From the NCBI RefSeq assembly GCF_963924675.1, contig NC_089224.1:42575158-42639157 (forward strand): 64,000 nt of DNA, read 5' to 3'. Below the pieces are notes generated by a model, which was not told the DNA's origin, ran no database searches, and saw nothing but the letters and a program-made list of their open reading frames with translations. Positions within the stretch are counted from its first letter, which is position 1. Each line of letters opens with the position of its first letter. The position numbers were made by a program, and so were the translations under genes. This DNA comes from Phocoena phocoena. Its lineage: Eukaryota > Chordata > Mammalia > Artiodactyla > Phocoenidae. Of the stretch, positions 11,895-24,224 are shown one piece after another.

Positions 11895-13735
11895 AAAAAT
11901 AGCAGTATATTGCTCAGTTTATTTAAAAAGTCCTCTCAATTTAAACTATATCTGCAATCTATAATGAACAAAAACAGAATTATATTATAGAATTATTTTA
12001 GTATTTTTACTTCAATGTTCTCCTTCTTAATTATACAGTTTTGTTTCCTTGTTATGATTTTCTTATATAAATTAAATGTCACATTTTATATTTCATATAA
12101 AATTTGTTTAGATTTAACAAAATCTGAAAAATTTTATGTGTGTAATCATTTAATCCTGTAAAAAGTAAAATAAAACAATTTTTTTTACTGTTATAAGGTT
12201 TTACTAACAGCATCAATTATAAGTAACAATTCATACCAAATAAGTATGGATAGTGCAACTTAAAAATTCTGATTTTCTGTCAAAGAACATGATTTGCTTC
12301 TTTTTCTGAGAATTTGCTGTTATTTTCCTCGATTCTTCTATTTTATTTCATAAAGTCCAATATAAATCTAATTGCTTTGCCAGTATTCATTTAGAATTGC
12401 TGTAGAGTACCCAAGAGTAGCTGTAAGGTCAAATTCGATATAAGTTTCATCAAGAACCTTCATCTTCGGGAAGATCTAGGAATTACTGAATATTATCTTT
12501 CACTTGTCCAAAGGATGCAATTGCTATAGCCATAGTTGAAACCATCACGTCACTTAGTAAAAAGTCGATTAATGCTCCATATGAGACATAAAACTCATGA
12601 CCTTTTGGGCAAAATTCTGTCTTATACAATTTTTTCTTCACCAACCTTGTTACCTCCATTTTCACAGACTTGTCCTTGATAATGGTTTAAAATCAATGCT
12701 TAAAACTGAAAAATATTTTCACTGTTCACATTAGTCTAAACTTGTACTTTAAAAAACAAGTGTAAAACCAACGAAATATTTGTTAATTTTGATGTCCTTG
12801 TTTCCTGTTTATTCAAGTATAGGGTAATACATTTTTTTCCAACATGATTTTTATCCGCAGCACACCATAGTTAAAAGAATCTTTGATATAATCTAGTTGA
12901 ACAAGAATTACTTACTTTTTATTTTATGTATAATTTCTTTTCACACCTTATGATCTAACAAATTAATGTTTATTTGGAATTTGTCCCCTTTGATAGTGAT
13001 TATTTTCTTATTTCTATTTACAAGTCAAATTACTCAATGATGTCTACTTTATCCTTAAATTTGAAACACCTTGCTGTTAATAACATGAATATAAAAACAT
13101 GTTTGGTGAAATATTGAGCAGACAATATTGTTCCTTTAAGAAAGTCATGCCAAAGTCCCATATCATTATTTTATTGTTTATTTTTAAATATTTATTCAGT
13201 CTTTCTTCAGATCCTATAATTGCATGAGTCCTTTTTTCTGTGCAAGTAAAGAATTAGTATTATACTTTACACATTACCTCTATCCCTAAACATATACAAA
13301 TTAATAATATGGACTTTTTAATATTGCAAAATGTTCTTTAACCCTCAAGATAAACTACTGCAAATATTGTGTTAATTCATATGTAGCTCCAGAACCATGA
13401 ATCGAAATACAGAAAGCAGGAAAATGGACACACAGCAATACCAGAAAATGATACTTCATAATGCAGTCTTAAGGAAGGTACACTTTGAAGTATTCTTCTC
13501 CAACATAAACTGTAGCAAACTAAAAACCTAATGTGGTATTCTAGTTCAGTTGTCTTTTGTTTTGAGGTCACGGAACAAATGAGGTGGAGCAGCATTCTAT
13601 GGGTACCTGAATACTGTTACCTGCAATAGTAGAAAATGTAGGATTATGGGTGGAGTTTTGTTATCCTAAGTGCAGGATCCTCAGTGACAGAGGTGCCCAG
13701 TTGTTCTTAAATAAATTTGTTTTGTATTTCTAGTA
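11895..13735. other. Unassigned AT-rich DNA
   Basis: About 1.8 kb with no recognised repeat apart from the minus-strand coding-like patch at 12483-12690, listed separately. Confidence 0.4.
12483..12690 (-). other. Coding-like open segment, unknown
   Basis: A minus-strand frame stays open for about 68 codons, including 'VTRLVKKKLYKTEFC' and a hydrophobic stretch 'LIDFLLSDVMVSTMAIAIAS', then stops and is followed in the same frame by 'FLDLPEDEGS'. Composition resembles real protein more than AT-rich noise. No family was recognised. A possible acceptor, tttttcag, lies just upstream on the minus strand near 12710, but an in-frame stop separates it from the open part. It could be a decayed exon, a pseudogene piece or chance. 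Confidence 0.25.
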
Positions 13736-13737
13736 CC

Positions 13738-14830
13738 TAAGGCATCCTAGTGTTTCCTTCATTGACCCATATATTATTTAGGATTCTGTTCCCAAATATT
13801 TGGAAGATTTCCCTGTGTTCTTTCTCTTATCGACTTCTATTTTAATTACACTGTGGTCAAAGAACATACTTCATATGAATTGAATCCTTTTGAAATCCGT
13901 GATTCTTGTTTTACAGCCCAGAATGTATTCTGCCTTGGCAAATGTTCCATGTACTCTTGAAAAGAATGTGTATTCTGTCGTATTTGGCTGAAGTGTTCCA
14001 TAGATGCCAAATTAGGTCAAGTTAGTTGCTAGTGTTCTTCAAATATTCTGTATGACTACTGATTTTCTTCCTATTTGTTTTCTCAAATACTGAGAACAGA
14101 GCATTGAGATTTTCAGTTGAAATTCTTAATTTGTCTACTTCCCCTTGAAATTTTACGTTTTTGACTCATGTACTTGAAGCCCTGTTATTTAGTTCATAAA
14201 TGTTTATGATTATGTCCAACTGATGAAATAACTTTGTCGTCATTATTTAATAGCCTTCTTTATCCTTAGTAATTTTCTTTGTTTCAAAATGTACTTTGTA
14301 TCATGCTCCATTTTTCAAAAAATGACTGTTAGTCTTATATATCTTTTTCCATCACTTTACTTTTAATCCACTTGAGTCTTCATTTAAAGACTATTTCTTA
14401 TAGGCACCATATAGTTATCTCACTTTTTAACCACTCTCACAAAATCTGACTTTAACTTGATTTTACATTTAATGTGACTATTGATCTATTTTGGTTTATT
14501 TCTGTTATCTTACATGTTTTATATTTGTCCCCCTTTTGTTCCCTTTTCCCTCTGTCTTCTTTCTGATTATTTTTATGATTCTATCGTATTACCTTTGTTA
14601 GCTAATTAGCTATAACTCTTTGCTTTTTACTGCTTGCTCTATTTGTTTTGTTTTTAGTTGTTGTTGGGGTACATTTTTTACTTATTACTATCTTTAAGCA
14701 ATATTATACCACTTCACATATAGTATGTGGAACTTACAATAGTATACTTCAATCCTCCCCCAACCTTTATGCTCTATCATTCATTACATAACATGTATAT
14801 ATAATAAATCCACAATAGGTTGCTGTTATT
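13738..14830 (-). mobile_element. Old LINE-1 fragment, ORF2 5' region, antisense
   Basis: Read on the minus strand this is degraded L1 ORF2 covering the endonuclease and its upstream part. Near 13860-14000 the plus strand shows 'cactgtggtcaaagaacata' and 'gaatgtgtattctg', which are the reverse complement of the conserved 'gaatacacattc' and 'gaccac' motifs of ORF2. Many stops are present. It is an ancient mammalian L1M-type copy with no 3'UTR or poly(A). Confidence 0.8.
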
Positions 14831-16640
14831 TTATGTTTAAATAGTTATTCTTAAAAGACATTTAAATAGGAAAAGGTTGGCTTTATTGTGGCTTTTCAAT
14901 ATAAAACAACAGGGGGAAAAGTAGACCTAGCTACCTATAGGTATGGCAGGTTTGACTGACCATGTGGTAAACACATTAAAGAAACTCAGATAACTTCTAA
15001 TTATTAAAGTATAGCTCTTCATTTTTTGCTTCCTGAAATCATAATTTCTTGCATATTATTATTTTAATAAAAATTCATATTTCCATTTGTTTCCAAGTTT
15101 CAATAGCTTGACCCCAAATTTTACGCTGTTATTTTCAAATTGCCAGATGGTTCACATCTCCAGATTTAATATTCAATTTTATCCAATAGTTTTTCTAAAG
15201 TTGATATGTATTCAAACTGAAAAGAGAAAAATTCATCCATATGCTCTCATTTTAATTGTCTTAATGGGTTGGTTAATACAGCTTTTCCATTCATTTATTT
15301 TGATGTCTCCTGCCAGATTCTCAATAACTCTGAAATAAATCATTAGCACGTCTGGATCAAGAACATAATATGGGATAAACCACTTATTTTCAAAAAACTG
15401 TGACAAAGATTTGTTGTCAGCTTTCCAGATATACATTTCATTTCTTAAAAGGCTACAATATAATACGAATTTTAACTCCAGAAAAGTGAAATCTCAATTC
15501 AAGCTACAGTTGTAGCTTTGAGGACTTCAAAAAAGCTTCAGATTTCATAAGAAAATACCTCCTAGACAATGTTTATAACCTCCTATAAAGGTTTATTCAT
15601 AAATATCAATAAATTAAGATGGTCAAAATATTCTCTATAGTTAGAAGCCAAGCCTCTGTTAGAAAATGTTAAAACTTTGAACTACATAAATTGCATATTA
15701 TCAATTAACATAACACTTATTAAAGAAAAAGACATAACAGCAAGACCCCAAATAAAATACTACAGAAAGTGTGGCAAAAATTGTACATCTATTAAATCTC
15801 AGTGATATGTGTATATATTTGTATATTTATATATCCATTATATAGTTCTCTGAACTTTTGCTTAAAGTTTGAAATATTTAATAATATAACATATAAAAAC
15901 AGAAATACCTTGTTTTGTGAAAAGGAAAATTATTAATAGGAATCTAAAAAGTATTCTCATTATAAAGCTCTCGGCCTTTTTAGACTGAAGGTTTTGCTTT
16001 TGAAAATTTAACTTTGCTTCAATAAAACTCTTCTTATATTATGGTATGTGGAATATTAATCATCTGGTCTTGTGATAATTAAACTACCAATTAAAAATAA
16101 TCAAAAGTTCAAGAGCAGCAACATAATTGCCAGATTAGGTTCTACTCTATAGGAGAAGGTCTGCAATAGTTGAGGCAAAGGAAGAGAGGAGTGCTTTTTC
16201 CATTAGACCTCTGAGTCACAAAATACAGAAGTAGACTCCACCCTAGACACAGACATGGAGTATGGTCATCTCTTAACATGGTCCTGTAAGTAAAGTAGCC
16301 ATCCCTAAAGTCCCAGAAATGCTCTTTCAAACTGTCTTTTCCATCCCAAAATTTTGGGTCCTGTCTTTTTCCTCGATTCCTTCTCACATGTTAGGTATCC
16401 TGACCCACGGTGTCTTTAGGATTATATTCTTTATCTGTGGCTAAAAGGAAAATCTTGTTTTTTATGGATGCAAGTTTATAACAGTTAACTCTTGTAAAAA
16501 TTCAGTTATGGTAGAAGATGTAATGATTTTCCAACATATTAAGACAGGATATTTTGAGATACTACCACTATGACATAAGGGTTCCATGATTTTGTAATGA
16601 GAAAATAAAAACACTACATTTATTTAGAACTACAGTTTTA
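14831..16640. other. Unassigned AT-rich DNA
   Basis: It holds a minus-strand coding-like patch (15095-15515, listed separately). The segment 16140-16440 is somewhat GC-richer and may be an old antisense LTR ('gtagactccaccctagacac'), but no family can be named. Confidence 0.35.
15095..15515 (-). other. Coding-like segment, unknown (possible decayed exon or retrocopy)
   Basis: On the minus strand one frame is open from about 15504 down to 15233, roughly 90 codons, including 'LSQFFENKWFIPYYVLDPD', 'LMIYFRVIENLAGDIK' and 'NEWKSCINQP'. A stop interrupts it, after which 'YISTLEKLLDKIE' appears in another frame to about 15160. Such sustained complexity is unusual in this AT-rich DNA. I do not recognise the protein. 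No convincing splice sites flank it, which would fit a decayed processed copy. Chance remains possible. Confidence 0.3.
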
Positions 16641-16790
16641 TAAAATATATTCACACATTTTAATTTTTTCATTTTACCCTGGAAACAAGAGTATGAGGTT
16701 GGAAGAGAGCAATTCATTTTATTTGTATTTTACCGAGTAGAAATCTGTCACTTAAGAGAGGTTAAAGGACTTGGTTGAGCAAAATTCCTA
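16640..16790 (-). repeat. MIR SINE, antisense, degenerate
   Basis: Ordered motifs resemble reverse-complement MIR: 'tattcacacattttaa', 'ttcattttaccctggaaaca', then 'cttaagagaggttaaaggac' and 'ttggttgagca'. Edges are uncertain. Confidence 0.55.
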
Positions 16791-16999
16791 AATGAATAAA
16801 ATAAACTTGAATGTAGAAATTTTGGCTCACTGACAGATGGGGATGGTAGAATCCAGCAAATATAGGTCAGGCAGTGTTGCCGAGCTCTTAGAACAAGGTG
16901 GGCTCAGATATTATAAAGGAACAGCAAGTTTTGAATGATATCCATGGGAGCCTGACCTACCTATGGAAATAATTAAAAGAACTCAGTATCCTTAAGGGA

Positions 17000-17516
17000 A
17001 AGAGAGATGGACAGCCAACAGGGTACTGCTCATTCTATAAAATCAAAAGAAATCAAGGACAGTCAAGGAGGTAAGGTAGCAATCCCAATACAAACACAAT
17101 CCCTGAACAGTTTCTAGACCCAAGCTAGCAACTACTGACTGAAGAAGACAGTCCACAGAAGGAACAACCCTGCAAAACCTCAGCAGATGTACATAATAGG
17201 GACTCCCCCATTTCTTTCCCAAAGGACCTAAGACCATTTACTTGGTTAAATATACAAGTTACATTTTATGGCAAAAAGGGAATACATAGATGTTTGGAGT
17301 GACTGAGTGCATACTTTCATTCAAGAAAAATCAGTAAGGCCATCCCAGTTCCTAATCCTGGGGAATCATCTCATAACCTCATCGTTCAACTGCTTCAAAT
17401 TCAACTCCCTCTGTCCACATCTACCCACTGTCTTCTCTAGGCACTCCCCAATAAACCTCCTACGTGCAAGTATACATCTCAGAGTCTGTTTCCCAAAGAA
17501 CCCCACTTAAGACAGA
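17000..17516 (+). mobile_element. ERVL-like solo LTR fragment
   Basis: The 3' part has LTR architecture: a pyrimidine-rich 'ctgtccacatctacccactg', a polyadenylation signal AATAAA at 17450-17455, and about 60 bp further an end reading 'agagtctgtttcccaaagaa' then 'ccccacttaagaca', typical of old ERVL-class LTR termini. The 5' boundary is guessed. No internal retroviral sequence flanks it, so it is described as a solo LTR remnant. Confidence 0.45.
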
Positions 17517-17549
17517 TGTTAAACTTGGATATTATTTGAACAAATTCAC

Positions 17550-18155
17550 TAAAATACAAAAGCACTATTGTTTGTATTTATCAGACTAGCAAGGTTAAAA
17601 GATTAGTATGACTTAGTATTGTAAAGGATGTGAAAACAGCCATTCAGAAACTGCCAAGGAGAGTTTAAATTGATATTAAATTTCTAGGGGGCCATTTAGA
17701 AAAATACATCTATTTCAAGTATATACACATTGATCCTAGCAGCTCTTCTTTTAGGGATATGTACAGGAAATTATGAGTAAGGGTACAGATATTATATATG
17801 CAATTTTTCATATCAGCATTGTTCATAATAACAATAGATTAGAATTCTATAGAAAAAAATTAAAGTTTTGTTATATCCATATGCTTATATTATGTAGCAA
17901 GAATTACACAGTTACATGATGTATGTGTATTTAAATGTTAATTTAAATCTCATAAATATCTTAAGTAACTGGCGATACATATTTGGATGTATTATGAACC
18001 CAAATGTAACACAGAAAACAATTATATTTTATACATATTATAATATCATTTATAGTATGATTTCAGGTTTACGTGTTCTTCTTTACATTTTATACATTTC
18101 CTGACTTTTTAAATGAAAATTAGGAATAAAGATATTTTATTTAAAAAAATGATAA
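17550..18155 (+). mobile_element. Old LINE-1 3' end (L1M-type)
   Basis: The sequence follows the end of ORF2 and the 3'UTR of an ancient L1: 'ctagggggccatttagaaaa', 'gatcctagcagctcttcttt', 'cagcattgttcataataaca', 'gttatatccatatgctt', ending in an A-rich stretch near 18150. It is heavily mutated with no open frame. Short ORFs here are shadows. Confidence 0.65.
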
Positions 18156-19479
18156 CAAACTTTGGGTCAGTATTTGGTTCTAGACCTCTTGATCTAAGTG
18201 ATCGATTTGTAAGTTTATCCCTACATTTTTTTATGTGAGATAATTTCCTAGCCTTGATGGAGTAGAAGAAAAAAATCAAAGCATGTATAAATGCATTATC
18301 CTTAGAGAGAACAATAAATTAAAATGTTGTTTCTACTGTCTTCATCCTTAATTTTATTTCCAAATTGAGTTGTATAAGTCACAGGTAAGAAAATAAATAC
18401 CAAAAGGGACACATTTCTCTCTTTTCATAAACTTTCTCTTGTTCTCATCTTTTCTTCTCCCTTTAATCTTTTTTTTTCTTCAACTTGAATTTGGACTTTT
18501 GTCGATCATTATCAGATAAAAGCTTCTACATTGATAAATTGATATAATTAGCACAGCACAGTAGCTGGCACATAGGAAAGTTTTTATACAAACTAATTAT
18601 AAGCATCATTAGCATTGTTCAAACTGGTTGGTGGGAAATAGGGTGGTCTTTTCACCAGTAACATTTCCATGTTACTGTCCAATTATTCCCTCAGAAATAG
18701 AAGTGCAATACAGGGCTTGGTGTTCTCAGAATAATGCTCTCCTAAATCTTCCTGGCACTAACAGCGTAAGTGCATGCTATAAAAGTCCTAGTCGCTGCCC
18801 ATGGTAGTCCAGCAAGAAAGCTGCTTATTGCATATATCCTTTGTGTATGTTGCTTGCCATGACAGATGGGAACAAGGAAGAAAGGGAGTTTCAACTACAT
18901 CAGATTATGGCAGATACTGACAGTGTAGAATACACACATATAGTTGGGGTGATAAAAAAAAATGCTTCAGCAGTTTTAGAAGGAAATCTACCCTTAGTCA
19001 GACAAGCAGAGGGAGAATGTGAGCCCCCAGCGGTTATAAGGCCTGAAAAGAAATGGATAGCTTGAAGAGAAAAGTGAAGTGACTTAAGAAATCAAATAAT
19101 ATTTCACCTGAAGAAAGAAAATCAATGAAAATGATGAACTGCTATTCAAAGGAGATTAACTGATTATTCCAGTTTCCACAAGAAGGGAGGTGCATGCAGC
19201 AGGCAATCCATCAGGATGAGCAGGATATTGGAAGGTGAGGGAGAAAGCCTAGATGTAATCATCTAACTATCTTATTACAGTTGCCCCCCAAAAGAGTATT
19301 AGTTAGATGTTGGAAACTCAATTTAAAATTAATTTCTTTAGTTCAATAAAGCTCACTGGCACATATATATTTTTGAAAACTTTTCTATGTTTTTCTTTTA
19401 TACTCTTTAAATAAAATGTTCCAAAAGTATTAAAGACACAATAATGTTCATGAGAAGTTTAAGGAATAATAAAAAAACA
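18156..19479. other. Unassigned DNA
   Basis: No repeat family was recognised. A 74-codon plus-strand frame (18841-19065) has no recognisable domain. The phrase 'cagcacagtagctggcacat' near 18550 may be a trace of a MIR. Confidence 0.4.
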
Positions 19480-20395
19480 AACCATGTATATACCTACCAA
19501 ACAACTTAAATGAACTTTATCTGTGTCTTAGAAACTGCCTGGATTTCCCTTCCTGGTAATGTTTCTCCTTTATGCCACCAAGAGAAAATAACCACTCTCC
19601 TAATTACTGATTTAATCATGTATTTGATTTTCTTTCTATCAACTGTAAATACACACATAACCAACATATTATTCAATGAAATCAAACTATATACATATAT
19701 ACATAACCTGCTATTTTCATTCAACTTTATGGTTTTGAGATCTACTTATGTTTATTGTATATAATCTATTGTATGACATACCACAATTTATCTATTCAAT
19801 TGATTATTGAAAGGTGATTGGGTTGTTTGCAATGTTGTTATTACATACAAGGACACCTTCTAAAGCAGGGATCTAGAGTATGTACATGTTCAAATGTATG
19901 ACATAATAAAAGTTTTTTATAGAGATTTTTATCACATTTGAACCCCACTGCCCTAGCACTGTATGAGAGTTCCCTTTGTTCTCCATCTTTGGCAAACTTG
20001 GTGTCATTCTATCTTCTAATTTTTGTCAATTAAGTATTCTCTAATACAGTTTTTATTTCTATTTACCTGATTATTAATAAGGTTAGACACTTCCTCATAA
20101 GTTTATACAATATCTATATTCTCTCTTTTGTGAGCTTCCTTCTCCCGACTTTTACCACTATTTTGGTATGAAGTTTCCCTTTTGCTTACAGTTTTGAACA
20201 AGTCCTTCATATATTCTGGATACTAAAACTATAAGTTGCTATACTTTTTTAGATTCTAACTTACTTTTTTATTCTTTCTTTCTGATTTTCCTGTATGCAG
20301 AGACATCCTTGATTTTAAGGTCATCAAACTTATCAAATGTTTCCTGTATGGTTTGTATTTGGTGTTCTTGTTTTAAAAGAAAATTTTAAAAAGCA
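19480..20395 (-). mobile_element. Old LINE-1 3' region, antisense
   Basis: The plus strand carries the familiar reverse-complement L1 strings: 'gattgggttgtttgcaatgt', 'cttcatatattctggatact' and 'aaggtcatcaaacttatcaa'. These mark the ORF2 C-terminus/3'UTR of an ancient L1 on the minus strand. It is degraded, with no clear poly(A). Confidence 0.65.
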
Positions 20396-20477
20396 CTTAT
20401 ACCATCAGATAAAAGGAATAAATCTCCAATATTAGCTTCTAAAATTTTAGTTTCTTTCCTGTAACATTAAATTTTTT

Positions 20478-20625
20478 AAGCCATCTGCAAAGCAGGAAGA
20501 GTGACCCCAGCAGACACTGGATCTGCCAGAGTGTTGATCTTGAAATTCCCAGCCAAGAAAACTTTGACAAATAAATGTGTGTTGTTTAAGACACCCAGTC
20601 TATGATACAGCAAACCAACCAGAGT
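20478..20625 (+). mobile_element. MaLR LTR 3' end (MLT1/MST-like)
   Basis: The text 'ttgatcttgaaattcccagc', then AATAAA at 20570-20575, then 'gttgtttaagacacccagtc' and 'tatgatacagca' is the hallmark 3' portion of ERVL-MaLR LTRs. Only about 150 bp is recognisable. It was a polyadenylation region of an ancient LTR retrotransposon. Confidence 0.75.
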
Positions 20626-21169
20626 AGGAGAATTTTAAAATATACTCTGCATCTTTCCTCTTACACTCAAATGCACTTTTACAGTAATAAGGAACACATT
20701 TCCTCTTTTCTCTACTAAAAAAAAGAAAAAAAAGAAAAAAAATAGCTAGTACTTCTACTTGAGTAATGAATATAGACAATAAGTCTCCAGAAAGCAAAGT
20801 GGAGGTTTACTCTTGTAGCTGCATATATAATAATTTATTTTAGGAAGCATAACTAAGTAAAAAAGATCTTTCAAATCTGAAAAACTAACAGACTGGTTGC
20901 TGTTTTTTGAAAGAAGTCCCAGAAATCCAGGACTAGGTACAGAAAATGTTTTAGATGTGAAAGTACCTTGCATGTGCAGAATTAAAGAACCTAGATTATC
21001 CATAGAATTACCCTCTGTAAGATAGGTTTGGGGCAAATATTTTACAGAGTAGGTACCCTGGGTGAAGGGTTCCTCTGAGATTTATAGTAGCTTAATACTA
21101 TAAATTTGGTTAATATATTTGTTGTCCCTTCAGCTTAATTCTCCAAATAATAATAATAAAAACAGCAAT
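20626..21169. other. Unassigned AT-rich DNA
   Basis: No recognised element. It includes an A-rich purine stretch (about 20719-20742) and an (AAT)n-like run just before 21170. Confidence 0.45.
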
Positions 21170-21300
21170 AATAATAATGGCTAAAATCTGACCACTTTCT
21201 ATGTGTCAAGCACTGTTTTAAGTGTTTTACATTTATTAGCATGCTTAAAATACTTTAAATTACAGGCTATTAGATAGCAAAGCATATTCTGTCTTATCGA
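21170..21300 (-). repeat. MIR SINE, antisense
   Basis: 'ctatgtgtcaagcactgttt' followed by 'taagtgttttacatttatta' is the reverse complement of the MIR 3' end. The element decays rapidly after that. Confidence 0.65.
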
Positions 21301-21994
21301 AATAATCTAGAAATATTTCTGAGGAGTTTAAAAATGCACATAAATAATATTTAAGAATAATTGTTTCCACACTCCTGAGTCAAATTATCTACTTATTTTC
21401 TCAGCCCAAAGCCCATATATATATTGAAAGCTAGAAAGTAATTAGGAATTCAAAGTAGATATGAAAATAAACTTAGATATACATTTAAAACTTTAGAAAT
21501 TAATATTAAACTACTTTTATATAGCTTAAAATGTAAGTAAAATTGCTTTTATCCAAGACTAGAGTCAGGACAGAGCTGGCTGGCAAAAAGTGAAAGATCC
21601 AGTGCTTCCCTAGTCACCAGTTATCAAATATGACCTTATCTGGAAGCGAAGACCCTAACCCACTGATCCTACTTAGTGACTACAACTTAAAGACATATTC
21701 ACCCCGTTTTCTAAAACCAAAGGTTGAGGAAACTGGTAGGACAAATAATTTCCTTTTCTGATTTGTTAGCTTCTCTATATTCAATGAATAATAGTAAATA
21801 TCACCAAATTATTCACTTAAGGGATCAACTTTACATAAAAGAATAAAACCTCTTTAAAAAAAAGTTCAGAAAAAGGAGATTGTATAGTCAATGTGATTAT
21901 AAATCATGTTAATGAAACAATAATTTGGAATAAACCTTCAGTTTTTACTAAATTTGCTGTGATCATTAAAAGCAACACCATAAAAGGAAATCTG
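21301..21994. other. Unassigned DNA
   Basis: AT-rich and without recognised genes or repeat families. Confidence 0.45.
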
Positions 21995-22175
21995 GAGGGA
22001 GAGGGTGGAGTGGGTGCTGTTTAACGAGTATAGAATTTCAGTTTTGCAAGACGAAAAGAGCTCTGGACATTGGTGGCACAACAGTGTGAATCACTTAACA
22101 CTACTGAACTGTGCACTTAAGATTAAGATGGTAAATTTTATATGTGTATTTTACCACAATTAAAAAAATATATAT
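21995..22175 (+). mobile_element. LINE-1 3'UTR end, 5'-truncated
   Basis: 'gttttgcaagacgaaaagag', 'ttggtggcacaacagtgtga' and 'gttaattttatatgtgtatt'-like phrasing, ending 'ttttaccacaattaaaaaaa', match the tail of old mammalian L1 3'UTRs. Only about 180 bp is present. Confidence 0.78.
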
Positions 22176-22252
22176 CTGAAAGAAAAAAGTTGTCTTTTAC
22201 CTGCATTGCTAGTAAGAGCTACCTTCTCCCAACTTTCAAGAGTAATAAATAA

Positions 22253-22682
22253 GGGACTTCCCCGATGGCGCAGTGGTTAAGAATCCGCCTGCCAACGCAG
22301 GGAACACAGGTTCGATCCCTAGTCCGGGAAGATCCCACATGCCGCAAAGCAGCTAAGCCCATGCGCCACAACTACTGAGCCTGCACTCTAGAGCCCGTGA
22401 GCCACAACTACTGAAGCCCACGTACCCTGGAGCCTGTGCACTGCAACTACTGAGCCTGCGTGCTGCAACTACTGAAGCCTGCGCACCTAGAGCCCATGCT
22501 CTGCAACAAGAGAAGCCACCGCAATGAGAAGCCTGTGCACCACAACGAAGAGTAGCCCCCTGCTCGCCACAACTAGAGAAAGCCCGCGTGCAGCAACGAA
22601 GATCCAACACAGCCAAAAGTAAAAAAAATAAAATAAAATAAAATAATGCCCTGCCAATAAGATTTCCTTAAAAAGAAAAAAG
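22253..22682 (+). mobile_element. CHR-type SINE, long form, with 3' extension
   Basis: The tRNA-Glu-like head shows 'tggcgcagtgg' and 'caggttcgatccc'. The body has several 'ccacaactactgagcctg' repeats, and an (AAAAT)n tail ends at about 22644. A further 26 bp of unrelated sequence (22645-22670) and a second A-rich tail precede the downstream target-site duplication. The duplication is 15 bp with one mismatch (22238-22252 and 22683-22697), so the extra segment lies inside the insertion. Minus-strand ORFs over this SINE are not genes. Confidence 0.93.
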
Positions 22683-22697
22683 AAGAGTAACAAATAA

Positions 22698-24143
22698 GGC
22701 AAAGTGAAGCAGGAGAATAGAACATGGAAAATTAAATCAACATTTGTTGACTATTCACAACTCAATATGGTTAAGTATTATTAGCCTCTCATTTTTAGAT
22801 ATAAAGTTAATAACACTTGTCCAATCTATGTAACAGTACTAAGTGTTAGAACTGATACATAAACACAGTTCTGGGAGGAGTGAGTTCTTTCTTATGCTAG
22901 ACTACTTTTCAAAATATCACACCGAATGCAATTCTATCAGGCCAACAAAGGTTTATACTGAGTGCATGCCCAAAAAGAAAATAATGCATAATACCTAGTT
23001 GAAAATTCAATGAACATCAAATAGCACTGGTTTTACTGACACTAATTATAAATATCATAAAGTTAAAATCTATCAAGAGTTTAGACATATAAGCAGCCTT
23101 CCTTTATTTTCCAGGTTAGCAATTTAATTCAGTTCATCCTAATAAAAATATATCCCACACCAAGAGCAGGAAATAGATCATCACGGATTCAAACCTTCAC
23201 TTTAGTATTTGACAATACCTGAGATGATAGGTTTAAAAGTAGAGTCTTCTCAGAGAAGACTGGTTTCGTCTCAAGATAAGTACATGTAACATTATGGGTA
23301 AGAAAGACACAGACAACTGTGATAACATTTGCAATGAAATAAAATGCGGAGAAAATATCAGAGAGGGATATAGACATACATATCTTGTTACCATGTTCCC
23401 AGTGTAGCTATGTCAAAGACTGGCCAGGGAGAAGAATGACTGGAGTGACTGCTGTTTTTAATGTTTACCAAGGGGAGAACAATGAACAACAGGACAACTT
23501 TGGATCAATGTAAAACTGCAATGGAGAAGTCAGTCTTTATCCCACCTCAGAATGGAGCTAAGGAGATAGACATGAGATGAAGTGAAGAATTAACTTACTC
23601 ATGGAACTCAGGATAGCTCTGATGCTCGGACAAATTTCTGTAACACAGTGACTCCCACTTGCACTATGCCTGAATGACCACAGGCTGAGATTTAAGAGAA
23701 GCAGTATTCAGCTGGGTGACATCATTGTTTCAATAATATATAGCTCTAATCACTGGCTACCAATAATGATGTGTGCTAACTATCTCATTATTAAAAAATG
23801 ATTAGACTCAAGTTATTTGAATAATGCAAGTACACAAAGATCTTTCTTGACTGACAAAAGTAGATTTCCAACTGGTGAGCTGAGTTGTATATGGGCATGG
23901 TGCACCCATTAGTGTAATGCACCTAACCTCAAGGACAAGTGTCCTCAAACTTTCATAGCTAATACTTTCTCAGGTAGAATAACCCAGAAGCTAAAATATC
24001 CCACAGTTTCTCACATTGTAGTAGGAAAAGAATTTCTTCATAACAGTGAAGCTTCTCTTGCAAGGAACTTTTTGGATTATGAATATATCTGCTCTAGCTT
24101 GTGAAAACTAATAAAGGAAAACCTCACTAAAACAGTCAGGAAG
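22698..24143. other. Unassigned DNA
   Basis: About 1.4 kb with no recognised repeat. A weak MIR-like trace (22790-22870) is possible. Confidence 0.4.
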
Positions 24144-24159
24144 CCAGCAGGGGGAGCTC
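24144..24159 (+). promoter_or_regulatory. CTCF-like motif
   Basis: The 16-mer ccagcagggggagctc resembles the CTCF core consensus (CCASYAGRKGGCRS), with a deviation near its 3' end (GGGAG in place of GGCRS). CTCF is the zinc-finger protein that anchors chromatin loops. Single motif matches occur by chance and occupancy cannot be inferred. Confidence 0.35.
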
Positions 24160-24224
24160 TCACGCACATAACACTTGAGGTCAATATAGATCCAAAGAGG
24201 ACGAGATGGACTTGGCATCTCTGG

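Noticed and set aside
22340..22620. Regularly spaced 'cacaactactgagcc' units as a CRISPR-like or tandem array
   Set aside because: The units are the internal repeats of the long CHR SINE and recur identically at 11546 and 47048. The genome is eukaryotic.
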